A stretch of 64,000 bases of DNA from Saxidomus purpurata (taxonomy: Eukaryota; Mollusca; Bivalvia; Venerida; Veneridae). Position numbers and translations under genes: made by a program. Location: positions 3,724,684 through 3,788,683 of the forward strand of contig JAFMSR010000001.1 of the NCBI GenBank assembly GCA_022818135.1, in the 5' to 3' direction. Shown here one piece after another: positions 1 to 12,037 of the stretch (position 1 is its first letter; each line of letters starts with the position of its first letter). Below the pieces are notes generated by a model. The model did not search any database and was not told the origin of the DNA. It was given only the letters and a program-made list of their open reading frames with translations.

Positions 1-1132
1 AATTCTTGATTTAGCGGATATTGAATTATTTGTTTGACCTAAACAGTTGGAAAGCTGGCGAACTGCTTGATTCGCCCGTATATATACACTTTAGCGTACT
101 TATTCCGCCAGAGTGAAATGTCCCGCCGCAAAAGTTTCAAATACAGTTTTATTTAATCAAAAGTCTCATCGGATTTATTCAACCAATCAAACCATTCCGC
201 CAAACTAAGAACTGCTGTACCAATACGCCGTCATGAAAGATAGATCCGCAGTGCATTCCGCTGAATTAAGATTGTTCTGTTTATACTGAACAAATTGACA
301 AACAATTCACAGTTCAATATATGGCATATAATACAGCGTTATATGAGACTTAGAGTGTTTAATCTGGATGCCGGTCATTTTTATGTCGTCTATTGTGAAT
401 ACGAACTATCTTCCGCTAAAAATGTACACTAAATGTAAACATTACAGAACTGCGTCTGTTTGCGTAAATGATTTCACAAAACTGTTAGTGGAAGAAATAC
501 TGTTTGAAAGAGACAACATGCATGTCTACCACAGTCATTGATATTCGTTAGATTGATTAGATATTCCAGTTTGTAATGTATTCCCGCGACCCCAAAAAAA
601 GTGAAAGAGAATCAGTTCCTGGACTTTGGAGTTATTTCCGTCGGTTTTAAAGATGGAAAACCTTCAGTAAGAGTTGTTCTATTGTTATACTATATAAATT
701 TACTTCTGTTCAGTGCTATAATATACAATTATAGCAAATATACGCCTGATTGTTATTGTTTACAGTTTAGCTGGGCTAAACCCTATTGTGATACAATGTT
801 TATATTACAATATTGAAGGAGACACAATTAAATTTGATTTATTTTTCACATTTTTCTCAGATTTATTCCAATATGGCGGACGGGCGGAAGCTTGTCGTTC
901 TCGATTTCGGATAACCACGGAGATGGACAATAATCAATGCTAAAATCTCGCATAAAGCCTCGCAGTCTGCGACAAAAAGGCTATATGTGTATTGGAAAAT
1001 ACAACATATAGGTCCGTGAGTTTGCTTATAAATAGCTGAAAAAAGAAATATTAGTTAAATTGCATTTTATATTACATAAGATAAAATAATTTAAACTACA
1101 CGTGAAGTAAGCAAAGACAGTAAAAGCTGTAC
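1..1132. other. Left edge: non-coding DNA downstream of the gene A P-loop exon
   Basis: On the minus strand this follows the gene A P-loop exon. In gene B the next exon (TKGIW and DTEG motifs) comes only 400 bp after the P-loop exon, but I find no equivalent here. Gene A therefore either has a longer intron running past the window edge or is cut short. A 71-codon open frame at 601-816 has no recognisable motif and is not called. Confidence 0.5.
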
Positions 1133-4100
1133 CTGACCCATGTGTTGCCAGTTTATTCAAGATGAAAGATTTTCCCGTTCTTAATGTCCCCACAACAGAC
1201 ACCACATTTAACGATTTCTCTATTTCTCTCAGTTTAATCAATGTTGACTGTTTGCATGTTGTTTTACCATTGACTGTTGACACCAATACCATTGGCGAGT
1301 GAAATATCGGATTGTCAGGTCTAAATATAAGTTCAATAAAATCAAAAACTTTGTAAACACATATGACCAATAAAGCATTTACATTAATTCATCTACCTTA
1401 ACAGGTACAAAAGTATTTTACAAATTTAAACCACTTGGTTCTGTTACAGAGACAATAAGAAATTAAACCGCTAGTAATTAATGTATAAGAACTTGCCATT
1501 TATTACTAACATTCAGATAGATGTGTTTTTGGCAGATGATCACATCCTACTCAACGTCATATGGGGTCGAACCTCATGACATTGAAATATTACACTTTTC
1601 AATAATTCATACGCAACTTAATATAATAATATTAATGTTTTTTATAAACTTGTATTTGAAATACGATTGATTCAGATGTAGCATTTCTGACATTACATTA
1701 TGCAGTATCATCAATATCCCATGTAAACCAGTATTTTATTTTGAAGCGCCATAGTACACTTACGTATCCTTTTATTTTTAGCTATAAAAAGACAAACACC
1801 CCGCAGTACTTGCTTCCCTTTAGCGTACATTATAAAGGTGTCGCTGTGAAGAGTGAGCAGTAAAAATGAAAAATAAAACACACAAAAATATTTTATGCAT
1901 ACAATTTGTTGACAAATTATAAAACCTATGTATGCAATTTACTATACATCATTGTTACATAATGGTCATCTCTTTTTATGACGCGAATGAAGTTAGCCCC
2001 GCAGCCCTGTTTATCCCCACAGCCCCGTGAAGTTAGCCCCGCAGCACCTAGTCACCCCGCATCCCCGTGAAGTTAGCCCCGCAGAACCTAGTTACCCCGC
2101 ATCCCCGTGAAGTTAGCCCCGTGGCACCTAGTTACCCCGCATCCCCGTGAAGTTAGCCCCGTAGCACCTAGTTACCCCGCATCCCCGTGAAGTCAGCCCC
2201 GTAGCACCTAGTTACTCCGCAGCCCTGCCATGTTATCCCTATCCCACCATGTCTCAACACGCCTCGTGCCATATGGTTTCCTCAAAGTACCGCTTGAATT
2301 AACCTATGCATACATCACCACAGGACAGCGAACAAACGCAGTGGTGTTGATGGTAAAGATGTCTGCCGCTTATACCGGAGATTTCGGGTTAGAACCCAAC
2401 TGGGGTCACGACCGTACCTTCTCATATGTATCAATGCAACCCTGGTGCTATCGTTAATATAAGTATTATCTCCGCTTCACATACTCTGTCCCATGTCACC
2501 TGCACTCAATACAGTTCTACCTATAGTGCTCCCAATCTTTGGTTACACCCGCATTCACATGAACTCAGCCCTCAGCCCTGTGCCCTAAGCACTGAAAACA
2601 CCGTTTGTAGAAGAACATCCCCGCCTGAAGGAGTTAGCCCCGTGTCCCCTGCTATCAATACACTTCTTGTAACAGTCATTTCTAGTTTTAAGACCACCTC
2701 TATGTGTCCTAACATTAAATGAAACTCAGCCCCGTGTCATGTAGTATCACTACGCAACCCTGGTGAAACCGTTAAAAGTAGAACCATCCCCGCCTCACTC
2801 ACTCAGTCCGGTTTCCCCTGCTAGCAATACAGCATTTCTTACACTAATCTCTAAATTTCATACCACCCTTTTGTGTTCACATAAACTCAGCCCCGTTTTC
2901 AGTAGTATCATTGCAGCGCTGGTAAAACCGTTAAAAGTAGAACCATTTCCGCCTCACTAACTCAGCCCCGTGTCCCCTGCTATCAATACAGCACTTCTTA
3001 CACTACTCTTTAACTTTCATACCACCATTTTGTGTCCCCGCGTTCACATAAACTCAGCCCCGTGTCCTGTAGCATCATTGCAGCGCTGGTGAAACCGTTT
3101 TAAGTAGAACCTTCCCCGCCTCACTCACTCAGTCCGGTTTCCCATGCTAGCAATACAGCATTTCTTACACTAATCCCTAAATTTCATACCACCCTTTTGT
3201 GTCCCCGTGTTCACATAAACTCAGCCCTGTTTTCAGTAGTATCATTGCAACCCTGCTAAAAGCGTTAAAAGTAGAACCACCCCCGCCTCACTAACTCAGC
3301 CCCGTGTCCCCTGCTATTAATACAGCACTTTGTACACTACTCTCTTACTTTCATACCACCCTTTTGTGTCCCCGCGTTCACATAAACTCAGACTCTTGTC
3401 CTATAGTATCATTGCAGCCGTGGTGAAACCGTTTAAATTAGAACCATCCCCGCCGTACTCACTCAGCCCCGTGTCCTCTGCTATCAATACAGCACTTCTT
3501 ACACTACTCTCTAACTTTTATACCACCCTTTTGTGTCCCCGCGTTCACATACACTCAGCCCCGTGTCTTACCGTAAAACCGTAAAAAGGGGAACCACTCC
3601 CGCCTCACTCACTCAGCCCCGTGTCCCCTGCTATCAATACAGCACTTCTTACACTACGCTCTAACTTTTATACCACCTTTTTGTGTCCCCGCATTCACAT
3701 AAACTCAGCCCAGTGTCCTGTAGTATAATTGCAGCTCTGCTAAAAGCGTTAAAACCGTTAAAAGTAGAACCACCCCCGCCTCACTCACTCAGCCCCGTGT
3801 CCCCTGCTATCAATACAGCACTTCTTACACTTTGGTCACATAAACTCAGCCTCGTGTCCTGTAGTACAAATGTATAAAACCGTTTCAAGTAGAACCACCC
3901 CCGCCTCACTAACTCAGCCCCGTGTCCCCTGCTATCAATACAGCACTTCTTACACTACTCTCTAACTTTCATACCACCCTTTTGTGTCCCCGCGTTCACA
4001 TAAACTCAGCCCCGTGTCTTGTAGTATCATTGCAGCGCTGCAGCGCTGGTAAAACCGTTAAAAGTAGAACCACCCCCGCCTCACTCACTCAGCCCCGTGT

Positions 4101-6849
4101 CCCCTGCTATTAATACAGCACTTGTTACACCACTCTCTAACTTTCATACCACCCTTTTGTGTCCCCGCGTTCACATAAACTGGGTCCTGTGTCCTGTAGT
4201 ATCATTGCAGCCCTGGTAAAACCGTTTAAAGTAGAACGGTCCCCGCCTGACTAACTCAGCCCCGTGTCCCCTGCTATCAATACAGCACTTCTTACACTAC
4301 TCTCTAATTTTCATACCACCCTTTTGTGTCCCCGCGTTCACCTAAACTCAGACTCGTGTCCTGTAGTATCATTGCAGCACCTAGTTACCCCGTATCCTCG
4401 TTAAGTTAGCCGACAAGCACCTAGTTATCCCACCCCCCGTGAAACTTGCCCCGTTGCACCTAGATACCCCGCAGCACTGTCAAGTTAGCTCCGAAGCATT
4501 TAGTAACCCCGCAGCCCCTCGAAGTTAGCTCTACATACCCCGCAGCCCCGTCAGGTTAGCCCTGTAACACCTAGGATTAGTGTCCCATGGTATGAAAACA
4601 CTTCTTGTTACACACATTTCTAGTTTACAGATCACATGCGTGTGTCCCCGCATTCACATAAATTCAGCCCGTGTCATGTTGTGTCATTGCAGCCCTGGTA
4701 AAACCGTTTCAATTAGTATCATCCCCGCCTCACGAACTCCTCCCCGTGTTCCCTGTTATCAAAACGGTACTTCTTACACTACACTCTAGTTTTCATAACA
4801 CCCTTTTGTGTTCATGCGTTCACATAAACTCAGCCCCGTGTCCTTTAGTATCATTACAGCACTTATTCCCTAGTTTCTTTAATTATTATCCCCGCCTCGA
4901 TGACTCAGCCCCATGTCCCGACTATCAAAACATTTCTTCTAACATTGCTATCAAGCGTTCATACCATTCTTTTGTGTTCCGCAATCACCTGAAATCAGGC
5001 TCGTGCCTTCCTGTAACAATGCCATGTTTATATAAATATCATCCTCGCCTAACATATTCTGCCCCATGTCCCCTTCCATCAAAACGGTATTTCTTACAGT
5101 TCTCCTTAGCATCCCCGCCCTTGCCCCATGCCCTCAATATTGTACTTCTTACAGTGTTCCCTACCTTTCATGCCGCACATTTGTGTCCCCGCCTTCATAT
5201 TTTCAAAGCCTAGTGTCCTCTGGTACCATCGCATAAGTGATAACCCCGTATATCTTAACAGCCCCGTAGCACCTAATTACCATGCGCCCCGTGAATATAG
5301 CCCCCTAGCACATAGTTACCCCACATCCCCATAAAGTTAACCCCATAACACAGCCCCGTATTACGTCAACAGTCCGTCCGTCGAAGTACCAAAATAGTTC
5401 TCATGGCAACATCACTCCCCGCAAGGGCTGAGTTAATGTTAATCAGGGTGTAATCAAAGATTGGTAGCACTATAAGTAGAACTGTTTTGAGTGCAGGGGA
5501 CACGGGACAGAGTATGTGAAGCGGAGATGATACTTATATCAACAATATCACCAGGGTTGCATTGATACTAGAGGGCACGGGACTGAGAAAATAGAACTGA
5601 TGGCATATGAGAAGGTACGGTTGTGACGCCAGTGGGGTTCTAACCCGAAACTTCCGGTATTAGCGGCAGACATCTTTACCCATCAACACCACTGCGTTTG
5701 TTCGTTGTCCTGTGGTGATGTATGCATAGGTTAATTCAAGCGGTACTTTGAGGAAACCATATGGCACGAGGCGTGTTGAGACATGGTGGCATAGGAATAA
5801 CATGGCGGGGCTGTGGGGTAACTAAGTGCTGCGGGGCTAACTTCACGGGGATGCGGGGTAACTAGGTGCTGCGGGGCTAACTTCACGGGGATGCGGGGTA
5901 ACTAGGTGCTACGTGGCTAACTTCACGGGGATGCGGGGTCACTAGGTTCTGCGGGGCTAACTTCACGGGGATGCGGGGTGACTAGGTGCTGCGGGGCTAA
6001 CTTCACGGGGCTGTGGGGATAAACGGGGCTACCTTCATACTCGTCTTTTTATGTGCGAGCTAAAGTTTAAGTTTTATGTTTCGTTTACTTGGGAAAGTTA
6101 CCTTCGTTTGATTTAAGGTTTGAATATCCAATATCCGTATCCAACTCCTATGTACTATACGTGGTATACGAGTATAGATGAAACATTAAATGTGAAACAA
6201 ATTTATGACTACTTGCATTGCATGCTATTTGCATGAGACACTTAATGTTTGCTCAAACATCAAATAATAAGCATTTAAGTATAAACAACCAAAAGCGAAC
6301 TGTGATAGACAATGTAAGCTATATTATAATAGTTTTCATAGTTTAAGAGAACTACTTTATAACTTTTAAATATACAAAATACTTACAAAGGCGTTTCTTT
6401 AATTTTCTTTGGTACTGTTGGTTTCCTTAAGGGATAAATTGTATCATATCAAGTCTTTAAAAAGAATAGCGATATACAGAAGACAATTGACTTTTTGCTA
6501 GAGGAACTCTAACATAGATTATCTTAACATATAAAAGGTTTTTTTAAATTTTGAGACAGAAAGATAAACCTACGATTAAAATGCTTATAAAAGGTTTACA
6601 AGATATAAATAAGGAAGATCAATTTGCAACTTGAACTATCCTTAAAACGTTTAGATGATGTTTTAGGAGAGGATTCAAAACAAAAACTTTATTATCATAG
6701 TTTTACGTATAACTCTTTAATCCTAACAAACCTTTGTGTCTGCCTACTTACTTTAGGGTAGAGGAAACTTTCTCTTGCCTGTCTGACTCAAATCTCTCCA
6801 GTATACTGGCCTTCAACTTTCCGGGCTTTTGTGTATCGTCTTCAGCCAT
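1133..6849 (-). CDS. Gene A: GBP-like large GTPase, 5' part only
   Basis: Three minus-strand exons can be joined: 6849-6752 (start ATG, 98 nt, ends phase 2), 6425-6387 (39 nt, phase 2 to 2) and 1320-1133 (188 nt, P-loop exon, ends phase 1). The start exon encodes MAEDDTQKPGK. The P-loop exon carries VVGTLRTGKSFILNKLA, with the GBP arginine (R of LRTGKS) and the G1 Lys-Ser. All borders are gt/ag. An acceptor (GGTGACAG) lies 14 nt before the ATG, as in gene B, so an upstream non-coding exon is likely. The intron before the P-loop exon holds a 4-kb foldback element, and a Penelope-like fragment sits 58 bp upstream of the ATG. The rest of the gene is not in the window, so I cannot say whether A is intact. 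It is the paralogue of gene B. Confidence 0.8.
1982..2500 (+). repeat. Left inverted arm of the foldback element
   Basis: Five or so 40-bp units (GAAGTTAGCCCCG, CACCTAGTTACCCCGCAT) up to about 2230, then a unique stretch (2230-2500) that reappears inverted at about 5505-5800, for example CATGTCTCAACACGCCTCGT here and its reverse complement near 5770. Confidence 0.85.
2640..4380 (+). repeat. Tandem array, about 165-bp unit, about ten copies
   Basis: The landmark GCCTCACTCACTCAGCCCC or a close variant recurs near 2792, 2950, 3118, 3284, 3451, 3600, 3778, 3903, 4078 and 4245. Spacing is mostly 150-178 bp, with one shortened 125-bp unit. Degenerate relatives continue to about 5200. It is non-coding and forms the core of the foldback element. 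Confidence 0.8.
5505..6043 (-). repeat. Right inverted arm of the foldback element
   Basis: Reverse complement of the left arm: a unique part at 5505-5800, then 40-bp tandem units to 6020, ending ...GGGGCTACCTTCATACTCG directly before the 10-bp target duplication. Confidence 0.85.
6387..6425 (-). CDS. 39-nt linker mini-exon (beta type) of gene A
   Basis: Bounded by CTTAAG on the acceptor side and GTAAGT on the donor side. It reads KPTVPKKIKETP plus split codons, phase 2 at both ends. It matches the two beta mini-exons of gene B (KPTLEEKIKETP). No 54-nt alpha mini-exon is recognisable in gene A. Confidence 0.7.
6426..6751. other. Gene A intron 1
   Basis: AT-rich sequence between the start exon and the beta mini-exon. 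An AAACCTACG stretch near 6570 resembles the donor side of the alpha mini-exons of gene B, but no 54-nt coding match follows it. Nothing else is seen. Confidence 0.4.
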
Positions 6850-6906
6850 GATAATGGATTTGCCTGTCACCAGTTAAACTAAAAAAGCCATAGTTGTTTC
6901 TTAGTA

Positions 6907-7654
6907 TTTATAAAAACAAAAATAATATCAAACAGGGAATGCCACGTACCAAAAACGCAGCCTCCCCAAAACGAACCCCACATCACCCAGAAGTGCACAC
7001 CACCAACACACACACACACGCGCACACGCACACACACACGACACACACACACACAATCATGTACACACACATATATACACTACCAACACACACTAGCATA
7101 CAAAGCAAACACACGAGGACAAAACGAACAATTAAAGGAACACAGTGGGGCACCGCCTTGGAACGGTCAGTGGCAAAAACACCACTGGGGAGCTTAAACC
7201 GGTTTATGGTGCGCACCCAACCTCACTCTTACCCCCACCATGTTCCAAAGTCACAGGACAGTGTAAATAAAAGTAATCCCTGCTAGGTGAATCTCTAACA
7301 CACGCAATGGAAACAAAAGGCATGGTATGTAAAACACAAAAATGCTCGTGTATAAATATATAAAAAGCAAACCTTGAGAACCAAAAAACGTATGTACTCA
7401 ATGCCTTTGCAGAAGGCAGAGCACCAAGAGAAACACCCTTAAGGGCCCGACGAAACAGGCCAGAGGACAGAAATCAAAACAGTTTCGTCCCAGTGGGATT
7501 TAAAAACTGCCCATCACAGAGTCCTCCCCCTCTTCCGTCAGACACAATCAAAGAGGGAAGCATAGCGTCCAACTGTAAACGGGTTGAACACCAAACATGC
7601 GGTGTGTCTCAAAACAGTTGGGTCGTAACCTCTTTTAACAAAACGTTTTATAAA
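6907..7654 (-). mobile_element. Penelope-like family 1, copy 1 (5'-truncated)
   Basis: Minus-strand copy holding the last codons of the reverse transcriptase (ending ASLFDCV) and the whole 3' region, including an internal CA/TG tract near 7005-7055. The shared 3' end reads GGCATTCCCTGTTTGATATT. TTTATAAA occurs on both borders (6907-6914 and 7647-7654) as a probable 8-bp target duplication. The paralogous site in gene B (TTTATAAAAACCAACATATC, about 48,492-48,511) is uninterrupted, which confirms the insertion. It lies just upstream of the gene A start exon, probably in a 5'-UTR intron. Confidence 0.85.
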
Positions 7655-8753
7655 CCAACGAGATACCATTCCCATTCTCTTTACTAATACAGCTCTAAGT
7701 GAAGAATCAGAAAACCTTGTACAGAGAATATTTGACTGAATAGCTTAAAGTGTTTTAAAGTGTTTTAATATATTCGTCATTTGCCAATTATGCTATGAAA
7801 ACTTACGCTTCATGCGTATAACTATGCGTGTGTTTTTAGTAATCGCAACTTATGTATAATCGTGTTTTAAATATTTTCATTATCATAAAATATATTGAAC
7901 AGTGATTGCAATTAAATCAGTTTATACTAGACTAGCTCAAATTGTCATCTTATCTAAACACTTTATGTCTACATGAACGTTAAACTTGTCGAGTTCAAAA
8001 CGTTCAAATGCTGCAAAGATAATATTCAAAATGGTCGTGCACAATAAAAACGTATAAATGATCGAGTAAAGTGTGTTCTTATCTAAAACTTGTTTAAAAA
8101 TATTTCATTCTCTGTATTTTTTGGTCCTTCAAACGTTCGGAGACTTGATGGAGAAAGATATCATTTAACTCTTTTTCTTGTTTAGTAATCGTTAGCAGTC
8201 GTACCTGGCGCCCATGAGTCCGTTTGAAACAAATATAATCCAAGCACAAATATTGATAATATTCAATCTATCTCTCTTATGTCATCTTTAAGGGTTTGAA
8301 AAGGCAACATTAAGGGTCTTAAATCTAAATACCAAGTATAACTACCAAACCTAACAAACTTTTTATTAGCAACTGTTTTTACCATCAAATCTATTTTTGT
8401 TTCTTCTTTTTCATACTAACATTTAAAATTGATATCTTCAAACAATATGATTCTTAAAATAAAAAAAAACATAAGTTCAGTCAGATAAAGTCTTAAAATG
8501 AAATATTTATTTGTTTGTACATTTTTATGCATTTACAATAAAATTGTTTACGAGCAGACATTGAAAACATTAGTATAGGTTTGCACTTTTCAAAAACGGA
8601 CAACTATTTTAAAACAAGACATTTCTCTTCTGAGTTAATCTACGAAAGTACAATAACATAACTGAAAATATAATTTTGAGCAGTGTAATATAAAATATAC
8701 CTTTTCACAATATATAGTTGAACTGTGTCTATTAAACAATAACGTCAGAGACA
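7655..8753. other. Upstream region of gene A
   Basis: No gene. Parts align with DNA upstream of gene B: GTTTAGTAATCGTTAGCAG near 8185 matches TTTTAGTAGTCGTCAGCAG near 48,535, followed by a shared GTxxxTTTGAAACAA. This supports A and B as a duplicated pair including flanks. No promoter motif is called. Confidence 0.5.
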
Positions 8754-8762
8754 TAAAACAAG

Positions 8763-9445
8763 AGGGCCATGATGGCCCTATATCGCTCACCTGACTACCA
8801 TTGGCTATAATACAAGGGCTCATGATTCTAACATAATTCGTAGAGGTCCACTACACAATGCTAAGTAACATTCCAAATACCTATTCTCTGCCTGTCGGCC
8901 TTCTTTAAGTTTTCCCTATATAAGCCTATGTGAAATCAAGTAACCTCCCTCCCCCCGCCCGGGAAGGGTTGATTTGACCCAGGGGTCATGATTTGAAAAA
9001 TTTTGCTAGAGGTCCACTAGCAAATGCTACATGCCAAATATCTAAACTCTAGGCCTTGTGGTTTCAGAGAAGAAGATTTTTTAAAGTTTTCCCTGTGCAA
9101 AACTAAGTGCAAAACTCAATTTTGATTCGGGGGTCATAATTTGAACAATCTTGGTAGAGGTCTACTAGAGAATGCTACATGCCAAATATCTAAGCTCTAG
9201 GCCTTGTGGTTTCAGAGAAGAAGATTTTTTAAGTTTTTCCTCTTACAGTTCTGCATGGAATGGAATTCTTTGAACAACCATGCAAGGAACATCCCTGCAA
9301 AGTTTCATCAACATTGATCCAATGGTTTCAGAGGAGATGTCGTTTGAAGGAAATGGTGGACGGACGGACGGATGTACGACGGACGACGGACACCGGACGG
9401 AATGCGATCCTAATAGGTCACTCAGGCGCTTTGTGCCAAGTGAGC
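8763..9445 (+). mobile_element. 683-bp dispersed element with GGGCCATGATGGCCC end
   Basis: Flanked by the 9-bp duplication TAAAACAAG (8754-8762 and 9446-9454). It begins with a palindrome (GGGCCATGATGGCCC) and GCTCACCTGA, and ends with an inverted GTGAGC. Inside are two to three imperfect tandem units that share CTCTAGGCCTTGTGGTTTC, followed by a CGGACGGACGG-rich stretch. The empty site is seen upstream of gene B (GAGAAAACAAGTTGACC, about 48,692-48,708). No transposase is encoded. Its type resembles dispersed repeats I associate with bivalve genomes. Related degraded sequence occurs at about 28,000-28,960 and 55,490-55,720. Confidence 0.8.
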
Positions 9446-10392
9446 TAAAACAAGTTGTCTGCGTTCAGAAAGCATCCAATGGGTTTTGCCCAATTGTTGG
9501 AGTAATGTAATCGTTGTATGTATGTAACAGCTGTCGAACTACTTTTGTTCTCATTTTAGTTTATATTTATACTTATATCGTTATGATATCAACATATAAT
9601 ACATATCAACTTCTATGCACTTTTTTACGGAAAAATACATACATGCACTGCTACCTAGGCCTCCGGTTATACGGTTGACCGTCATTCGGCCACCACATTA
9701 GTCCAAAGTTCTATTCAATTTGATCTAAGTAATAACCTTTCCTGTGTTAAAGACTTTCGTTCATTGACTTTTGTGAAGAACGAAGGCTCTTTGAGAATTC
9801 AGAAAATATCGTAGTTTAGGACGCATCATTAAATAATTGGTTCCAGTATAAATTCCTTCAAAGTATTTGAGTAGATATGAAATTATACGCCCCAAAATTA
9901 TAAAGCGTTGCGTAAGCTTTTGAAACCACAATATAACCATACATTATGGCAGTGCCGTTAAACCAAAATCGTCAATATTTCTACACGATTTTCTCAAATA
10001 ACTCTGTTCATTCTGACATTTAATGGTACGTTTCATGTTTGAATATATATATATATGCTTGGGAATTATAAACACTTAGCTCGAGCAGCTTAAATGATGT
10101 TGCAATAAGTAAAAAAACATATGAAATGAAAGTACTGTAAAGGAAAATAATCGCTGATGTGATGTTGATGATCGCGACCGCACGGATGTAAAAATTACGC
10201 CTAAATGGCACAGTCTATAGGCATAACAGATACTGACCACTATACTTGATGCCCTATGTTGTAACTCAACTTCGGACACACAATTGAAGATATTTGATAT
10301 CACATTACAGTTATGTGCGATTATGCATGAAAAAAAAATTAAAGCAAACATTGATTATGAGTGTTACCGTTTAGAAATGTCCTGCAATGCAC

Positions 10393-10518
10393 ATGTTATT
10401 AAGTTTCATCCATAAACACTTATGCAATAAACGATTCATGTCACACCTGATTTACGTGATATGTTATTAAGTTTCATCCATAAACACTTATGCAGTAAAC
10501 GATTCCTCTCACATCTGA
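10393..10518 (+). repeat. 68-bp direct tandem duplication
   Basis: ATGTTATTAAGTTTCATCCA begins at 10,393 and again at 10,461, each followed by TAAACACTTATGCA. A single related copy lies in the paralogous region near 52,040 (GGTAAGTTTCATCCGTAAAC), so the doubling is specific to this copy. Confidence 0.75.
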
Positions 10519-10662
10519 ATTTCCTTAAATAGGCTACCTACCTGCCCTTTTCGTGGAAACCTGTCGCGGTTTACCTATGCGTAGGTGCAATAATATTTTA
10601 ACGTATCTGCCCTTGTTTGTTATCAGCTGCAACTTGTCTTTTGCTGTTCTATTTGTCCTTCA

Positions 10663-10702
10663 ATGATTACTATTCTATTTTGGACTATCGTCAGTGGTAC
10701 AT
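10663..10702 (+). other. Candidate first exon (5' UTR of gene C, or a short secreted-peptide exon)
   Basis: A GTAAGT donor at 10,703 is preceded by a conserved stretch. In this copy it opens with ATG and reads MITILFWTIVSGT, which looks like the start of a signal peptide. In the paralogous copy the donor (GTAAGT at 52,288) and GGACTATCATCAATG are kept but the ATG is lost, so conservation follows the splice site rather than the peptide. Both copies lie on the plus strand upstream of GBP genes C and D, whose start exons have an acceptor (ATCACAATTTCAG). A non-coding leader exon is the simplest reading. Confidence 0.35.
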
Positions 10703-11827
10703 GTAAGTTATTATCACATTTCACGCATGTTGCTATGCATTCTGCTTACAATGATTGCTTTTCACAGCTTTTCATCCTCCACATGCATTGCGTTTTCAGA
10801 ATAAACTTTATTGATTAAAAGCATGAAATTCCATATTTGATTATATCATAGAACGCGCGAGATCTATATTTGTTGATTATCTACCTGCACATAGTTTCAG
10901 AACAATCATACGTATCCAGTCAATTATTTCTACTGGTTTAATATTGAAAACATATTGATGGGCGCAGACATGTCTAAATTTCTCCCATGTTGTGTTGTCG
11001 ATTCTTAGTCAAGAAAACTTGACAAGTACCTATTTTGGTGTGTTTTTGACTTTTCAACTTGGAAAGGCGAAATGTAAAATCATGCCATATTAAAGCCAAA
11101 AACAAACTGGATTTCAGACAGCAGGTTTTATTCGTCGAGTTGTCGAAATATCGTGCTTTCACTTCTTGACTTGGCGGGGCAAATAATCGAAAACACGAAA
11201 GATTAAAGGCGAATAGCAGAACACAGTCACCATATGTTACACACAAATGGTCAATGCATACACTTGGTAAGGAAAATGTCTAAATGAAATACATCGAAGA
11301 TAATGGAAATATTTGAATGTGCCAGAATACTTTAATTGTATGAAATGCATTTATATTTTAAGAATATTTCTTCTTTGTATGTCACTGAACATTTTATTTC
11401 ATATTGATGGATCTGTATAATTATGTATGCAATACCTAGTTCCCATCGTACACGCTTCATGCATATTATTATATTCAAAGGTAAACGTTTCAAGCAGAAT
11501 CTTCTCCAAGGTTTCGTACCAAGTACTTAATACTCCGGTGTTTTACATGTGGATTGCAAAACGTTTTGTGAATTACATTCAACTTGAAAATCATGTCTTG
11601 TCAATCGTTAATGGGCACTCCTGTCAAACTACTCAATTTTGTAAAGATAACGGTATTATTTAATATCGCTTACCGGCACACAAAAGTCACATGGTACAGT
11701 ACCTGAACGTGGCTTTCTTTCGACATCTTAAACTAAACAACTGTGCCACGGCTATAAAAAGATACAAAGATACAATAATCCTGATCAGTGTCATACGGTA
11801 TTTTCTCATGAATTTAAGGAGGCATAG

Positions 11828-12037
11828 GATGCTTCGAATAAACGTGACTCCCTAACAAATGACTTTCGTTGTAGTAGACAGTACCCTTGGAATCGTGTTG
11901 GGTGTTTTACTGCATCTACATGCACTCATACAACTGTTGATGCAACTCCTTGTAATCAACCAGATGCTTCTTTGGATGCACATACACGTAGTACATCATC
12001 CCCTACTGCTACAGTCATCAGTGTTCCTGTTACTTGA
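11828..12037 (+). other. Possible exon of an unknown gene (weak)
   Basis: After a TAG acceptor-like site, a 70-codon frame runs to TGA and reads as a Cys/Ser/Thr-rich peptide (GCFTASTCTHTTVDATPC ...). The composition is more protein-like than its surroundings, but there is no known domain and no counterpart was found in the paralogous gap. This is a guess. Confidence 0.15.

Larger units (their letters stand above)
1981..6043. mobile_element. 4.06-kb foldback-type element with long inverted arms
   Basis: Both ends are flanked by the same 10-mer TCTTTTTATG (1971-1980 and 6044-6053), a target-site duplication. Just inside, the ends are inverted copies (CGCGAATGAAGTTAGCCCC on the left; CGAGTATGAAGGTAGCCCC as reverse complement on the right). 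The arms are about 0.5 kb (1982 to about 2500 and about 5505 to 6043), and each starts with several 40-bp tandem units around CCCCGTGAAGTTAGCCCC. The middle is about ten units of roughly 165 bp. No transposase is recognisable and the open frames across it are repeat artefacts, so it looks non-autonomous. Long inverted arms built of tandem repeats are the hallmark of Foldback-type elements. It lies inside an intron of gene A and is absent from the equivalent intron of gene B. Confidence 0.85.
9455..10800. other. Block conserved between the two intergenic regions
   Basis: Several stretches match the gap between genes B and D. TTGTTGGAGTAATGT near 9498 matches near 48,725; GGTTGACCG near 9673 matches near 51,097; the GAGCAGCTTAAATG stretch near 10,085 matches near 51,200; and TTTTGGACTATCGTCA near 10,678 matches near 52,268. 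This is the shared control region of a divergent gene pair, or simply common descent of the duplicated module. No coding gene is seen. Confidence 0.6.

Noticed and set aside
601..816. 71-codon open frame
   Set aside because: Hydrophobic AT-rich sequence with no motif, no splice context and no paralogue.
2230..5334. Many open frames of 60-180 codons in 2,230-5,334
   Set aside because: They are translations of tandem repeats in the foldback element. They share the same repeat peptides (HKLSPVS, KPLKVEP) and have no domain or splice structure.
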